Source of the DNA: ZLKRG44 sp964555705
GTDB taxonomy: Bacteria; Planctomycetota; Phycisphaerae; Phycisphaerales; SM1A02
Length of the DNA stretch: 64,000 bases
Assembly: GCA_964555705.1 (NCBI GenBank)
Contig: CAZKTN010000003.1
Location: forward strand, 61,531 to 125,530
Reading direction: 5' to 3'
The translations under genes were made by a program, and so were the position numbers. A model generated the notes under the pieces. It ran no database searches. It saw only the letters and a list, made by a program, of their open reading frames with translations, and was not told the DNA's origin. This document shows positions 34,307-44,434 of the stretch, one piece after another. How positions within the stretch are numbered: position 1 is the first letter of the stretch; each line of letters starts with the position of its first letter.

Positions 34307-37096
34307 ATGGGAGAACGCGCGGACACCGCTACGCCCGCATCAAGGCAGGAGGCCCCGAACGCCGCGGTCCGGCCACCATCCGCGGATCCCCCCGCGGCTC
34401 CTGCGCCCAACCGCGACACGCCCGCCATGCGCCAGCACGCGCGCTTCAAGGCGGCGCATCCGGGATGCATCCTGCTCTTCAGGATGGGCGACTTCTACGA
34501 GATGTTCGATGACGATGCGGTCGTCGCGCACCGGATCCTCGGCATCACGCTGACGGAGCGCACGAGCGGCATCCCGATGGCGGGAGTCCCCTTCCACTCG
34601 GCGGAGACCTACATACGCCGCCTTGTGGAGTCCGGCCAGCGCATCGCGGTGTGCGAGCAGGTCGAGGATCCCAAGTCAGCCAAGGGCGTCGTCGAGCGCG
34701 CTGTGGTGCGCGTCGTCACGCCGGGCACTCGAGTCGACGAGTCGCTCCTCGAGGATGGGACGCCGAACCGGATCGCTGCACTCGTCATCGAGGGCGAGCG
34801 CGCCGCAGTCGCCACAGCCGAGCTGAGCACCGGGTCGTTCGAGGTGCACTCCTGCACGGCGCGCGAGTGGCCCGGCGTGCTTGTGCGAGCGGCCGCGTCC
34901 GAAGTGCTCTACGCCGAGGGCGGCTCCGGACCGGATGGCGCTGCGCTCGATGCCGAACTCCGCGCGATGGGGGTGTCGCCCGCGCCGCGCGCGCCGGGCG
35001 CCATGAGCGAACGCACCGCGCGCGACTCCTTCCGACGCCACTACAGGGTGACGGACCTCAGCGGATACGGCCTCGGCGACGGCGGTCTCGAGCTCCGCGC
35101 TGCGGGCTCGCTGCTGACCTACCTGCTTGACACGCAGGCCGGCCTGGCCGTGGACGGTGCGCACGGCACATCCGCGGGCACGCGAAGCCTCGCGCACCTG
35201 GAGCCTCCGCGCCGCATCAGCCGCGAGAGCGCCGTGCAGATCGACGCATGGACCCTGCGCGCGCTCGAGATCGAGCGGACCCAGCTCTCGGGTTCGATCG
35301 ACGGATCGCTGCTGGGGAGCCTCGTGGCCCCTCGCACGCCGATGGGACGCCGCCTCCTGCGCGAGTGGCTGCTTCAGCCGCTGCGCGACGCGGCCGCCGT
35401 GACAGGCCGCCACTCGGCGGTGTCGGTGCTGCACTCGGATGATGCGCTGCGCGCGGCCCTCGGCCGTGCACTCGCCGCAGTGCAGGACATCGCGCGAATC
35501 CATGGCAGGGTTGCCATGAGGCGCGCCACGCCGCGCGACATCGTGGCCCTTGGCACCTCGCTCGCGAGGATCGCGCCGCTCGCGGAGTCCCTCGCAGACC
35601 TCGACTCGCTCGCCGCACTGCGCGCTCGGCTCGCCGCCACGCTGCCCGTGCTCGACCCCCTCTCGCTGCGCATCGCAGGCACATGCGTCGACGATGCGCC
35701 CACCCACATGCGCGAGGGTGGCCTCATCCGCGACGGCGTCGACGCCGAGCTCGACGAGGCGCGCGGGCTCCAGCGCGACGCCGGCGCATGGCTCGCCGAG
35801 TACCAGTCGCAGCTCATCTCGCAGACAGGCATCGAAAGCCTCCGCACCGGATACAACCGGGTCTTCGGCTTCTACATCGAGGTGACCCACACGCACTCGG
35901 CCCGCGTGCCTGCCTCATTCACGAGGCGGCAGACGCTGCGCAACGCGGAGCGCTACGTCACGCCCGAGCTCAAGGGCTACGAGGACCGCGTCCTCTCCGC
36001 GGAGTCACGCGCCCACGAGCGCGAGCGTGCACTCTTCGAGGAGCTGCTCGGCCACGTGGCCGCCGCGGGACCCGCCATCGCCGACGCGGCACGCGCCATC
36101 GCCGAGCTCGACTGCCTGTGCGCGTTCGCTGAGCAGGCCGTGCGGCGAAACTGGGTGCGCCCGGCGATCAGCGCGGATCCGGTGCTCGACATCGTGGGCG
36201 GCCGCCATCCCGTGCTCGACCAGTCGCTCGGATCGGGCTGCGTGCCCAACGACTGCACGCTTGGCGGCCCGGGCCAGCCCACGCTTGCGCTTGTCACCGG
36301 CCCCAACATGGCCGGCAAGAGCACATACATCCGCCAGAACGCGCTGCTGTGCGCGCTCGCGCTCGCAGGGTCCTTCGTGCCCGCCGAACGTGCCACGATC
36401 GGGCTCTGCGACCGCATCTTCGCGCGCATCGGCGCGGGCGACGAGCTGCACGCGGGCCGCTCGACCTTCATGGTGGAGATGACCGAGACCGCGCAGATCC
36501 TCAACGGTTCCACTGCGCGCACGCTTGTGGTGCTCGACGAGATCGGCCGCGGCACAAGCACGCTCGATGGGCTGAGCCTCGCATGGGCGATCGCCGAGAC
36601 GCTCGCCGCACGCGGATGCCGCACGCTCTTCGCCACCCACTACCACGAGATCACGGCGCTCGCCGATGCGGACTCGCGCATCGGCAACCTGCGCGTCGCC
36701 GTGCGCGAGTGGAAGGACGAGATCGTGTTCCTTCACCGCATCGAGCCCGGCCGTGCCGACCGCTCCTACGGCATCCATGTCGCGCGGCTCGCAGGGCTGC
36801 CTGCGAGCACCATCCGCCGCGCGCACGCGGTGCTCGAGTCGCTTGCCGTCCACGGGACGCCCGCCGGATCGCCCGCACGTGAGCCCGGGCTCTTCGATGC
36901 GTCAGCACATGAGCTGCAGCCGGCGCTCGCGTCGGCGCCAGGGCCGCACGACGTCATGCCCGCCGGCCACACCGTGCCCCCAGCCAGCCCGGGCGAGCGG
37001 GATGCGCTCGATGCTCTGCGGTCGGCGCAGCTCGAGTCGATGACCCCGCTGCAGGCCTTCGACCTGATGCGCCGCGTGCGGGAGCTGCTCGACTGA
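34307..37096 (+). CDS. mutS: DNA mismatch repair protein MutS
   Basis: This 929-residue MutS1-type protein recognises base mismatches. After a Pro/Ala-rich N-terminal extension of about 40 residues, the mismatch-binding domain shows GDFYEMF with the Phe-X-Glu reading motif. Connector, lever and clamp domains follow (GYNRVFGFYIEVT). The ATPase carries Walker A TGPNMAGKSTYIRQN, the signature STFMVEMTE, Walker B LVVLDEIGRGTSTLDG and the His in ATHYHE. The length is slightly above E. coli MutS (853). No mutL is in the window. It is divergent from tRNA-Ala. Confidence 0.95.
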   Translation: MGERADTATPASRQEAPNAAVRPPSADPPAAPAPNRDTPAMRQHARFKAAHPGCILLFRMGDFYEMFDDDAVVAHRILGITLTERTSGIPMAGVPFHSAETYIRRLVESGQRIAVCEQVEDPKSAKGVVERAVVRVVTPGTRVDESLLEDGTPNRIAALVIEGERAAVATAELSTGSFEVHSCTAREWPGVLVRAAASEVLYAEGGSGPDGAALDAELRAMGVSPAPRAPGAMSERTARDSFRRHYRVTDLSGYGLGDGGLELRAAGSLLTYLLDTQAGLAVDGAHGTSAGTRSLAHLEPPRRISRESAVQIDAWTLRALEIERTQLSGSIDGSLLGSLVAPRTPMGRRLLREWLLQPLRDAAAVTGRHSAVSVLHSDDALRAALGRALAAVQDIARIHGRVAMRRATPRDIVALGTSLARIAPLAESLADLDSLAALRARLAATLPVLDPLSLRIAGTCVDDAPTHMREGGLIRDGVDAELDEARGLQRDAGAWLAEYQSQLISQTGIESLRTGYNRVFGFYIEVTHTHSARVPASFTRRQTLRNAERYVTPELKGYEDRVLSAESRAHERERALFEELLGHVAAAGPAIADAARAIAELDCLCAFAEQAVRRNWVRPAISADPVLDIVGGRHPVLDQSLGSGCVPNDCTLGGPGQPTLALVTGPNMAGKSTYIRQNALLCALALAGSFVPAERATIGLCDRIFARIGAGDELHAGRSTFMVEMTETAQILNGSTARTLVVLDEIGRGTSTLDGLSLAWAIAETLAARGCRTLFATHYHEITALADADSRIGNLRVAVREWKDEIVFLHRIEPGRADRSYGIHVARLAGLPASTIRRAHAVLESLAVHGTPAGSPAREPGLFDASAHELQPALASAPGPHDVMPAGHTVPPASPGERDALDALRSAQLESMTPLQAFDLMRRVRELLD

Positions 37097-37174
37097 GCGC
37101 AGGGCGCCCGTGACGCGGACCCGACGCCGCCGCACCTGTGCGCTGGCACCGCCCCCTCGCCTACGCTTCGCGCC

Positions 37175-37738
37175 ATGGACGCCGCAACGCTCCGTGCCTC
37201 GCACGACGCAGGCCTCACCTACGCGCAGTACCTCGCCTCGGACGTGGCGCGCGCGCGCCCCTGGCACGAGGTCGGGCAGCGCGTGAAGCTCACTCCGGCC
37301 CAGCGCTCGCTCCTGGCGAGCTTCACGCGCACCATGCCCGTCATCTGCCTCAGCGGCATCTGGTGCGGCGACTGCTCCGCGCAGGGACCGATGCTCGCGG
37401 CCATCGCCGACGCGTGCCCCGCAGTCGACCTCCGCTGGCTCGACCGCGACGAGCATGCGGAGCTCTCCGAGCGGGTCACGATCTGCGGAGGGCGACGCGT
37501 GCCGACCGTCATCTGGATGTCGGAGGACTTCGAGTTCGTGTCGCTGCTGGGCGACCGCACGATCTCCCGCTACCGGGCGATGGCAGCGCGCGCGCTCGGC
37601 GCATCATGCCCCCTTCCCGGAGCGCCCCTGCCCGACGACGAGATGGCCGCGACGCTCGCGGACTGGGTGTGCGAGTTCGAGCGCGTCCAGCTGCTGCTGC
37701 GCCTCTCCCCGCGCCTGCGGCAGAAGCACGGCGACTGA
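37175..37738 (+). CDS. Thioredoxin-like protein with WCGDC motif
   Basis: This 187-residue cytoplasmic protein has a thioredoxin fold. The motif GIWCGDCSAQGPML gives a CXXC pair (Cys-Gly-Asp-Cys), and a cis-Pro-type segment RVPTVIWMSED follows at the expected distance. The WCGDC variant with an N-terminal helical extension is typical of the thioredoxin family proteins that are not classical TrxA. A disulfide reductase or peroxidase-recycling role is likely, but the partner is unknown. It lies 78 bases after mutS and converges with mraY. The gap 37739-37799 contains a small hairpin (TGTGC, ACCA, GCACA). Confidence 0.8.
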   Translation: MDAATLRASHDAGLTYAQYLASDVARARPWHEVGQRVKLTPAQRSLLASFTRTMPVICLSGIWCGDCSAQGPMLAAIADACPAVDLRWLDRDEHAELSERVTICGGRRVPTVIWMSEDFEFVSLLGDRTISRYRAMAARALGASCPLPGAPLPDDEMAATLADWVCEFERVQLLLRLSPRLRQKHGD

Positions 37739-37799
37739 GCGCACCGCAGGCAGCACGGCGCTGTGCACCAGCACACGACCGTGCGCCGCACGTCGGGGA

Positions 37800-39002
37800 T
37801 CAGCGCAGCTTGAGGCTCGCAAGCGCAAGCATCGCCAGCACCACCGAGATGATGTAGAAGCGGGTCACCACCTGCTGCTCCTTCCACCCGCCGAGGTGGA
37901 AGTGATGGTGGACCGGCGCGCAGCGCAGGATGCGGCGGCCCTCGCCGCGCGTGCGCCTGGTGAACTTGAACCACCCCGTCTGCAGCATCACGCTGCCGAT
38001 CTCGAAGATGTAGATGCCGCCCACGAGCGGCAGCAGGGCCTCCTGCCGCGTCGCCACCGCGATGAGCGCCACAAGCCCGCCCATCGGCAGGCTGCCGGTG
38101 TCGCCCATGAAGACGCTTGCGGGCGAGCAGTTGAACCACAGGAAACCCAGGCACGCGCCCGCCATCGCCCCAGCCACGACCATCAGCTCGCCGGTGCCCT
38201 CCACATGCGGCACCATCAGGAAGTACGCAGCGCGCGGGCTGCCTGCGATCCACGCGATCACCATCAGCGCGAAGCTGGTGATGACGAGGTTGCCTGGCGC
38301 AAGCCCATCCATCCCATCGGTGATGTTCACGGCGTTGGACATGAACGCGATCACGAGCATCGCGAGGATCGTGAACGCACCGACACCAAGCACGATCACG
38401 CTGCCGTCCACCACAGGAGGCTGCACGATCGACTCGACCGTCGGCGTCGGCGGGTAGGTGCGCTGGAAGGGAAGGTTCAGCACGTGGCCGTCCATGCCGG
38501 CCGCCGCCTTCCACAGGAAGAAGCCGACGAGCGCACCGATGCCGAGCTGGAAGAGCAGCTTCTCCCATGCGAACAGGCCCTCGCGCTGGCCAGGGTTGCG
38601 GCGGCTTGCGGTGAGCTTGAGCCAGTCGTCTATGCCTCCGACGAACGCAAGCCACAGCGTGAGGATCATCGCGAGGTGCACGTACCGGTTGTGCACGATG
38701 TCGCCGAGCAGCGCCACGGTGACCACGATCGCGCCGATGATGAGGATGCCGCCCATGGTGGGCGTGCCCGCCCGCGATTTCATCAGCTCGTTGAGGTCCC
38801 TGTTGTAGAACTCAGGGGCATCGCCGATCTTCTGCAGCGCCAGCCAGCGGATGGTGCGGCGGCCGAAGGCAAGCACGAGCACGAACGAGAGCAGCACGGC
38901 GCCGAACGCGCGGAACTCCTGCTGGTACATCACCATCACGAGCGGGAACAGCCCGCGGTCGTCGAGCCACCCCTGCAGCAGTTCGGTCAGCCAGTAGAGC
39001 AT
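37800..39002 (-). CDS. mraY: Phospho-N-acetylmuramoyl-pentapeptide transferase
   Basis: This 400-residue polytopic enzyme (about ten helices) attaches UDP-MurNAc-pentapeptide to undecaprenyl phosphate, forming lipid I. Conserved sites are the segment TPTMGGILI, NAVNITDGMDGLAPGN with the catalytic acidic residues, FMGDTGSLPMGG, and the His-rich APVHHHFHLGGWKE loop. It follows murF after 15 bases and completes a murE-murF-mraY unit. A large loop after the fourth helix (VLNLPFQRTYPPTPTVE) is longer than in E. coli. Confidence 0.95.
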   Translation of the reverse strand: MLYWLTELLQGWLDDRGLFPLVMVMYQQEFRAFGAVLLSFVLVLAFGRRTIRWLALQKIGDAPEFYNRDLNELMKSRAGTPTMGGILIIGAIVVTVALLGDIVHNRYVHLAMILTLWLAFVGGIDDWLKLTASRRNPGQREGLFAWEKLLFQLGIGALVGFFLWKAAAGMDGHVLNLPFQRTYPPTPTVESIVQPPVVDGSVIVLGVGAFTILAMLVIAFMSNAVNITDGMDGLAPGNLVITSFALMVIAWIAGSPRAAYFLMVPHVEGTGELMVVAGAMAGACLGFLWFNCSPASVFMGDTGSLPMGGLVALIAVATRQEALLPLVGGIYIFEIGSVMLQTGWFKFTRRTRGEGRRILRCAPVHHHFHLGGWKEQQVVTRFYIISVVLAMLALASLKLR

Positions 39003-39017
39003 CGGCGGCGGTCCGCG

Positions 39018-40532
39018 CTAGGCGGCGCTGCGCCCCTGCGTGGCGGGGGCCTGAAGCGCACCGAGCAGCCGCTCCATCGCGCTGCCACGGGATCCCTTCA
39101 GCAGGATCGCGTCGCCCGGCTCGAGCGCCTCCGCCACCAGCGCCATGGACCCAGGCTGCAGGTCGGGCACATGGAGCACGTTCGCTCCGCGCGCCTCGCG
39201 TGCGGCGACCGCGGCATGCGCGGAGAGCTTGCCGACGAAGATCGCCAGTTCGGGCGGACCGCCCGCAAAGGACCGCATGACCGTGCGGCCGGTCTCCGCG
39301 TGTAGCGCCGGCGCATCATCGCCGAGCTCAAGCATGTCCCCAAGCACCACGACCCGCCGCGGCGCCTGCGACGCGAGCTCTGCGAAGGCGCCTAGCGCGG
39401 CGGCCACGGCATCGGGGTTGGCGTTGTACGCATCGTTGAAGATGGTGTAGGTGCCGACCTGCTGGCGCACCATGCGCATGTCAGCCGGCTCGACTGCACC
39501 GAGTCCCGCAGCGATCTCCGCGTCAGGGATGCCGCGGTCGATGCCGACCGCGATCGCCGAGAGCGCATTCATCGCGTTGTGCATGCCAGGCAGCGCCAGC
39601 CGCACCTCCATCCTGCGGCCGCATGCATCCACCGAGATGAGCTGCCCCGTGCCGTCGTTGCGGCGGCCGACAAGCCGCACGTGGTTGGCGGGTCCCTCGC
39701 CGAAGCGCACCACACGCGCCCCCGCGGGCAGTGCGCGCGCGAGCGCATCGTCGACCAGTGCGCTGTCGCCGCGCACCACAGCCAGCCCGCCAGCAGGCAG
39801 TGCCGACACGAGCGAGAGCTTCTCGCGCGCAATTGCCTCGACCGAGCCGAGCCGCTCGAGGTGCGCGCGCCCCACCATGGTGACCACGGCCACCGTCGGG
39901 CGCGCGATCTCCGCCAGCATTGCGATCTCGCCAGGCGCATTCATCCCGATCTCGCAGATCACGTAGTCGTGGTCCACGTGCGCCGCGCATAGCGTGATCG
40001 GCACGCCCACATCGTTGTTGAAGCTCCGCGGGCTCGCGGTGCCGCGCAGGGTGCGCGAGAGCACGCCGTGGACCAGCCGCTTCACCGTCGTCTTGCCTGC
40101 GCTTCCGGTCACGCCCACCACCTGCATGCCGCCAAGCCGCGCGCGCCACGCGCGGGCAGCGTCGACAAGCGCACGCCGCGCGTCGTCCACCATCAGCACG
40201 GCGGCACTGCCCGGGTCGGCTACGCGCACCCGGCCCCACCGCCCGCGCTCCACGACGAGCAGCGCAGCCCCTGCCCGCAGCGCATCGAGCAGATAGTCGT
40301 GCGCGTCGAAGCGCTCCCCGCGCAGCGCGAAGAAGGCGCGCCCATCGAGATCGGAACGGGTGTCGGTGCCGATGCCGGCCAGCCGGCCATCGGCCGACGT
40401 GCGGCAGCATCGGCCCGTCCCGCAGGGCAGGCCTGGTGCGACAGCCCACTCGCCGCCAAGGGCCGCGCAGAGCTCCATCGGCGTCATGAAGCCGCGCCCG
40501 CTGCGCGCATCGCATCCGCTCATCGCATCCAT
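39018..40532 (-). CDS. murF: UDP-MurNAc-tripeptide-D-alanyl-D-alanine ligase
   Basis: This Mur ligase adds D-Ala-D-Ala to the peptidoglycan precursor. About 504 residues show the ATP-binding GSAGKTT, FNNDVGVPITL, ICEIGMNAPGEI, the NDAYNANPDAV segment, LALPGMHNAMNALSA and the C-terminal LKGSRGSAMERLL. The start is unclear because several ATGs occur in a short repeat. ATG at 40532 is chosen because AGGAG stands 7 bases upstream. Others are a GTG at 40592 and ATGs at 40562, 40553 and 40487. The last of these directly precedes the family-like TPMELCAALGGEW. Confidence 0.93.
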   Translation of the reverse strand: MDAMSGCDARSGRGFMTPMELCAALGGEWAVAPGLPCGTGRCCRTSADGRLAGIGTDTRSDLDGRAFFALRGERFDAHDYLLDALRAGAALLVVERGRWGRVRVADPGSAAVLMVDDARRALVDAARAWRARLGGMQVVGVTGSAGKTTVKRLVHGVLSRTLRGTASPRSFNNDVGVPITLCAAHVDHDYVICEIGMNAPGEIAMLAEIARPTVAVVTMVGRAHLERLGSVEAIAREKLSLVSALPAGGLAVVRGDSALVDDALARALPAGARVVRFGEGPANHVRLVGRRNDGTGQLISVDACGRRMEVRLALPGMHNAMNALSAIAVGIDRGIPDAEIAAGLGAVEPADMRMVRQQVGTYTIFNDAYNANPDAVAAALGAFAELASQAPRRVVVLGDMLELGDDAPALHAETGRTVMRSFAGGPPELAIFVGKLSAHAAVAAREARGANVLHVPDLQPGSMALVAEALEPGDAILLKGSRGSAMERLLGALQAPATQGRSAA

Positions 40533-40598
40533 CGCATCACTCCTGGCATCCATGCCATCCATGAACCGAACCGCTGCGGCCCGCGGCCGCACCGCTCC

Positions 40599-42116
40599 TC
40601 AACCTGACGTGCCCACAAGCGCACCGCGGCGGGCCGCGAGCGCCGCACGCGCCACGACGCGGTCGTCGAAGGGACGCCGCTCCGTGCCCACGATCTGGTA
40701 GTCCTCGTGACCCTTGCCGGCCACGATCACGGCATCGCCGGGCTTGGCGAGCTGCACCGCACGCGCGATTGCCGCTTCCCTGTCGAGCACGGACTCCACG
40801 TCCGCACAGCACGCCTCCGGAACGCCGGCGAGGATGTCCCGGACAATCGCCGCCGGGTCCTCCGTGCGCGGGTTGTCGCTGGTGACGATCACCGCATCGG
40901 AGTTGGCGCACGCCACGGCCGCCATCCGCGGTCGCTTGGTGCGGTCGCGGTCTCCGCCGCAGCCGAAGAGGGTGACGATGCGGCCGCCTGGCTCGAGGGT
41001 CTGTCGCACCGCGCGCAGCACGTTCAGGAGCGCATCGTCGGTGTGCGCGTAGTCGACGAGCACCGCGATGCCGTCGTCGGGCGTGCTGACGGGCTCAAGG
41101 CGTCCGGGCGGCGCAGTGCACGTCGACAGCGCGCGCTCGAGCGGGGCCGCTGGCACGCCGAGCGCCGACGCCACCGCCAGCGCCTGCAGCGCATTCATCG
41201 CGTTGTGCCTTCCCGCCAGCGGAAGGTCGACGTCAAGAATGCCCCACGGGCCGTGCATCGCGCACACCATGCCGTCGGGACGCATGCGCCGGATGCGCAC
41301 CATGCAGTCCGCCGATGCGTCGTCCATGCTGCATCGCACCACGCGCGCGGGGCAGTCGCGCACCATGCGCGCATGCGCCGGGTCGTCCGAGTTCACGATG
41401 GCCACCGCACCCTGCTCGAGCGAATCGAACAGCCGCGCCTTGGCTGCCGCATACGCATCCATCGAGCCGTGGTAGTCGAGGTGGTCGCCCGTGAGGTTGG
41501 TGAACACCGCGCACGCGAAGCTGATGCCGGCCACGCGCGACTGGTCGAGCGCATGGCTCGACACCTCCATCGCGGCAGCGGTGCACCCATGTCGCACCAT
41601 GCGCGAGAGCAGGTCTGCGAGCTGGGTGGCTGAGGGAGTCGTCAGCGACGAGGGCCTCTCGCCGCGGCCGTCATCCGTCACGACCGTGCCTGCGAGGCCG
41701 CACTTGAGCCCCGATGCGCCGAGCAAGTGACGCAGGAGGTACGTGACGGTTGTCTTGCCGTTGGTGCCAGTGACGCCCACCACACGCAGCCGGGCCGCCG
41801 GCCTTCCCGCTGCCTCATGCGCGAGCTCACCGATGAGCGCCGCACGCGATGCGTCGTACGTCACAAGCGCCGAGCCAGAGTCGACGAACGCAAGCACACG
41901 CTGCGCGTCGGACTCCGGCACTGCGACTCCGACGGCGCCACGCGACAGCGCATCGCGCACGAACGCAAGCCCATCGAGCGCAGCACCTCGCCTCGCCACG
42001 AAGATCGTCCCTGGACCGGCAGCGCGCGAGTCATCTGTGACCGCAATGACATCGCGGTCACCGCCATGCACGCAGGTCATTCCATCGACACGTTGGCAGA
42101 GTTCAGACAGGCGCAT
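40599..42116 (-). CDS. murE: UDP-MurNAc-L-Ala-D-Glu:meso-diaminopimelate ligase
   Basis: This 505-residue cytoplasmic ligase adds the third residue of the stem peptide. The ATP site is GVTGTNGKTTVTYLL, followed by SLTTPSA, MEVSSHAL and NLTGDHLDYHG. The DNPRTEDP motif marks meso-diaminopimelate selectivity, since lysine-adding enzymes differ at the Arg. VIVAGKGHEDYQ is the closing motif. This predicts a Gram-negative type stem peptide. The gene heads the murE-murF-mraY set. No ftsI-like gene lies directly upstream; queA follows after 149 bases with no visible feature. Confidence 0.95.
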   Translation of the reverse strand: MRLSELCQRVDGMTCVHGGDRDVIAVTDDSRAAGPGTIFVARRGAALDGLAFVRDALSRGAVGVAVPESDAQRVLAFVDSGSALVTYDASRAALIGELAHEAAGRPAARLRVVGVTGTNGKTTVTYLLRHLLGASGLKCGLAGTVVTDDGRGERPSSLTTPSATQLADLLSRMVRHGCTAAAMEVSSHALDQSRVAGISFACAVFTNLTGDHLDYHGSMDAYAAAKARLFDSLEQGAVAIVNSDDPAHARMVRDCPARVVRCSMDDASADCMVRIRRMRPDGMVCAMHGPWGILDVDLPLAGRHNAMNALQALAVASALGVPAAPLERALSTCTAPPGRLEPVSTPDDGIAVLVDYAHTDDALLNVLRAVRQTLEPGGRIVTLFGCGGDRDRTKRPRMAAVACANSDAVIVTSDNPRTEDPAAIVRDILAGVPEACCADVESVLDREAAIARAVQLAKPGDAVIVAGKGHEDYQIVGTERRPFDDRVVARAALAARRGALVGTSG

Positions 42117-42265
42117 CCTTGCGACTCCCTCCGAACTCTATCGGCAAAGTGGCTCTCGCGGGACCTCTGATCGCGCGCGATCTCGCGCATTTCGCCAGCT
42201 CAGCCGGAGGGTGCCCCACGAGCCCGCTTCACCGCCCCGTGGGACCGTGCCGAGGCGCTCCGCCT

Positions 42266-43378
42266 CTAGGGCAGCACGAGCATCGCATCGCCGTAGGAGT
42301 AGAAGCGGTAGCCGAGCCGCTGCGCCTCCGCGTAGGTGCGCCTGAGCCGGTCCATCCCGACCAGCGCACCGACAAGTGCGAGAAGGGTCGACCGCGGCAG
42401 GTGGAAGTTGGTCATCAGGACATCCACCCACCTGAACTCGAAGCCAGGCCTGATGAAGAGTTCGGTGCTGAAGTCGTGTACGGGGTCCGACCCACGCCCC
42501 CGCTCCACCAAGCCCCGCGAGGTGGCCAGCATCGCCTCGGGAAGCGGTCGCGGAAGTGACTCCAGCACCCGTACCGAGGTCGTCCCAACAGCCACAAGCC
42601 TTTGTCCCGCATTGACTTGCGACAGATCAAGGGCCGCATTGGCCGGCAACCGGCATCGCTCGGAATGCATGGGATGTGATGCCACGTCATCAGCATCCAC
42701 CGTCCGGAAGGTGCCAGGCCCCACCTGAAGTTCGACGTCGATCCGGCTTACCCCACGGCGGCCAAGCGCATCAAGGAGGTCAGGCGTGAAGTGAAGCCCT
42801 GCGGTTGGCGCGGCACAGCTCGGAAGGTCGGTCATGGCCGCATAGATCGTCTGGTAGGCCTGCCGATCGAGGGCATCCAGTACGTCATCCGCTGAGTGCC
42901 CCTCGCCCCGTGCCTCGAGGATGTACGGCGGAAGCGGCGTCCATCCACTGCGCTCGATGACCTCCGCAATCGGCTCACCGGCCACACTCTCAAGCAGCCA
43001 CCCTATCCCTTCGCGGGCCACGAAGGCCAGCGCATCGGCGCCATCCCTCAGCTCGATCACATCGCCCGCCTTGAATCGCCTTGCGCCATGGATCAGCGCA
43101 TGGGCGGCGGTCGGTCCACGGAACTCCAGCAGCAGCCCCTCGACGTTCCGGCCGTCTGACCTCCGTCGGCCCCGCAGCCTCATGGGTGCCACGCGAGTCG
43201 TGTTCAGCACCAGCCTGTCGCCCGCTCGCAGGTACTCGGGCAGGTCGCGCACGTGCCGGTGCTCAACCCTGTCATCCGCGCGGTGGAGCACCAGCATGCG
43301 TGCGGCATCGCGCGGCTCGGCGGGCCGGGTCGCGATGCACGCGGGGTCGAGCGGGTAGTCGAGTTCCTCAATCCGCAT
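42266..43378 (-). CDS. queA: S-adenosylmethionine:tRNA ribosyltransferase-isomerase
   Basis: This 370-residue enzyme makes epoxyqueuosine in tRNA from preQ1 and S-adenosylmethionine. It starts MRIEELDYPLD, followed by LVLNTTRVAPMRLRG, then YQTIYA, SCAAPTAGLHFTP, VGPGTFRTV, HSERC, GTTSVRVLES and LMTNFHLPRSTLL. Length and motifs fit the family well. ATG at 43378 is preferred to one at 43396 because the family start follows it directly. The gene is just downstream of fmt, with at most 18 bases between. Confidence 0.93.
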   Translation of the reverse strand: MRIEELDYPLDPACIATRPAEPRDAARMLVLHRADDRVEHRHVRDLPEYLRAGDRLVLNTTRVAPMRLRGRRRSDGRNVEGLLLEFRGPTAAHALIHGARRFKAGDVIELRDGADALAFVAREGIGWLLESVAGEPIAEVIERSGWTPLPPYILEARGEGHSADDVLDALDRQAYQTIYAAMTDLPSCAAPTAGLHFTPDLLDALGRRGVSRIDVELQVGPGTFRTVDADDVASHPMHSERCRLPANAALDLSQVNAGQRLVAVGTTSVRVLESLPRPLPEAMLATSRGLVERGRGSDPVHDFSTELFIRPGFEFRWVDVLMTNFHLPRSTLLALVGALVGMDRLRRTYAEAQRLGYRFYSYGDAMLVLP

Positions 43379-43396
43379 GGCGCATGACCATTGCAC

Positions 43397-44434
43397 TCAA
43401 GGGGCCGCGGGCGGCGCACTCCGCAGCGTCACCACGCCCGACGCATGCAGTCGCCGGCCCCGCATCAGGTCAGCCAGCCGCATCGCCTTACCCCCGGGAA
43501 CCTGCGCCTCGAGCACCTCGACCTCGCCTGCACCGCACCTCACCGTACCGCGGTCGCTGACGAGACCGATCTCTCCGGCTGCGTGCGCCGGCTCCTCCGC
43601 CACAACCCGCGCACGCAGCAGCTTGACGGGCACGTCCTCGGCGCCGGGAGCGCAGATCGCGGCATCGCAGCCTGGCCACGGCGAAAGCCCGTTGATGCGG
43701 GCACGCACCGCATCCGCCGGCAGCGTGAAGTCGACGAACGCGTCGGCGCGCGAGAGCTTCCGTGCGCGCGTCGCACCCGCCTCGTCCTGCACGTGCACCG
43801 GAAGCGATGCCATCGCGTCCGCGCCAGAGGCGCCGGGCATCGCATGCATGCGCGCCACCAGCGCGCGAAGCGTGCACACCATCGGCTCAGCGCCGATCTC
43901 GGCGAGCCGGTCGTGCAGCTCACCGGCATTCTCCGAATCGCCGACCTGCGTCGATGCCGTGGCGAACACCGGTCCTGCATCCATCCGGGGCGCGATGCCG
44001 ATCACGCTCACGCCGACATCCCGCTCGCCCGACATCAGCGCCCGCTGCACTGGCGCCGCACCACGCCACGCCGGCAGCAGCGAACCGTGAAGGTTGAAGG
44101 CTGCCATGCCCGCAAGCAGCGGTTCGCCGATCTTCTGCCCGAAGGACACGATCACGAGGACGTGCGCGCGGACCTCCGAAATGCGCGCGAGCGACTCGGC
44201 GCCGTTCACGTCCGCCGTGCACCACAGCGGGAGCGCTGCGTCGCGCGCCCACTGCGAGACCGGTGTGGCCGTCGTCCTCAATCCGCGTCCGGACGGCCGG
44301 TCGGGCGCCGACACCACCAGCGCAACCTCCAGACCTGCCACTTCACCCGCCCGAATGCGCGTGAATGTCGGAAGTCCAAATGAGCCGCCGCCGAGCAGCA
44401 CCGCCCTGAACGGTTCCTGAACAATCCCGCTCAT
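43397..44434 (-). CDS. fmt: Methionyl-tRNA formyltransferase
   Basis: This 345-residue enzyme formylates initiator methionyl-tRNA. The N-terminal domain shows FRAVLLGGGSFGLPTF, and the catalytic region carries the typical SLLPAWRGAAP (here NLHGSLLPAWRGAAP) and MDAGPVFA with the active-site Asp. The C-terminal OB-like domain begins near FVDFTLPADAVRARING. The start ATG overlaps the def stop (ATGA at 44431-44434), the usual def-fmt arrangement. Confidence 0.94.
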   Translation of the reverse strand: MSGIVQEPFRAVLLGGGSFGLPTFTRIRAGEVAGLEVALVVSAPDRPSGRGLRTTATPVSQWARDAALPLWCTADVNGAESLARISEVRAHVLVIVSFGQKIGEPLLAGMAAFNLHGSLLPAWRGAAPVQRALMSGERDVGVSVIGIAPRMDAGPVFATASTQVGDSENAGELHDRLAEIGAEPMVCTLRALVARMHAMPGASGADAMASLPVHVQDEAGATRARKLSRADAFVDFTLPADAVRARINGLSPWPGCDAAICAPGAEDVPVKLLRARVVAEEPAHAAGEIGLVSDRGTVRCGAGEVEVLEAQVPGGKAMRLADLMRGRRLHASGVVTLRSAPPAAP

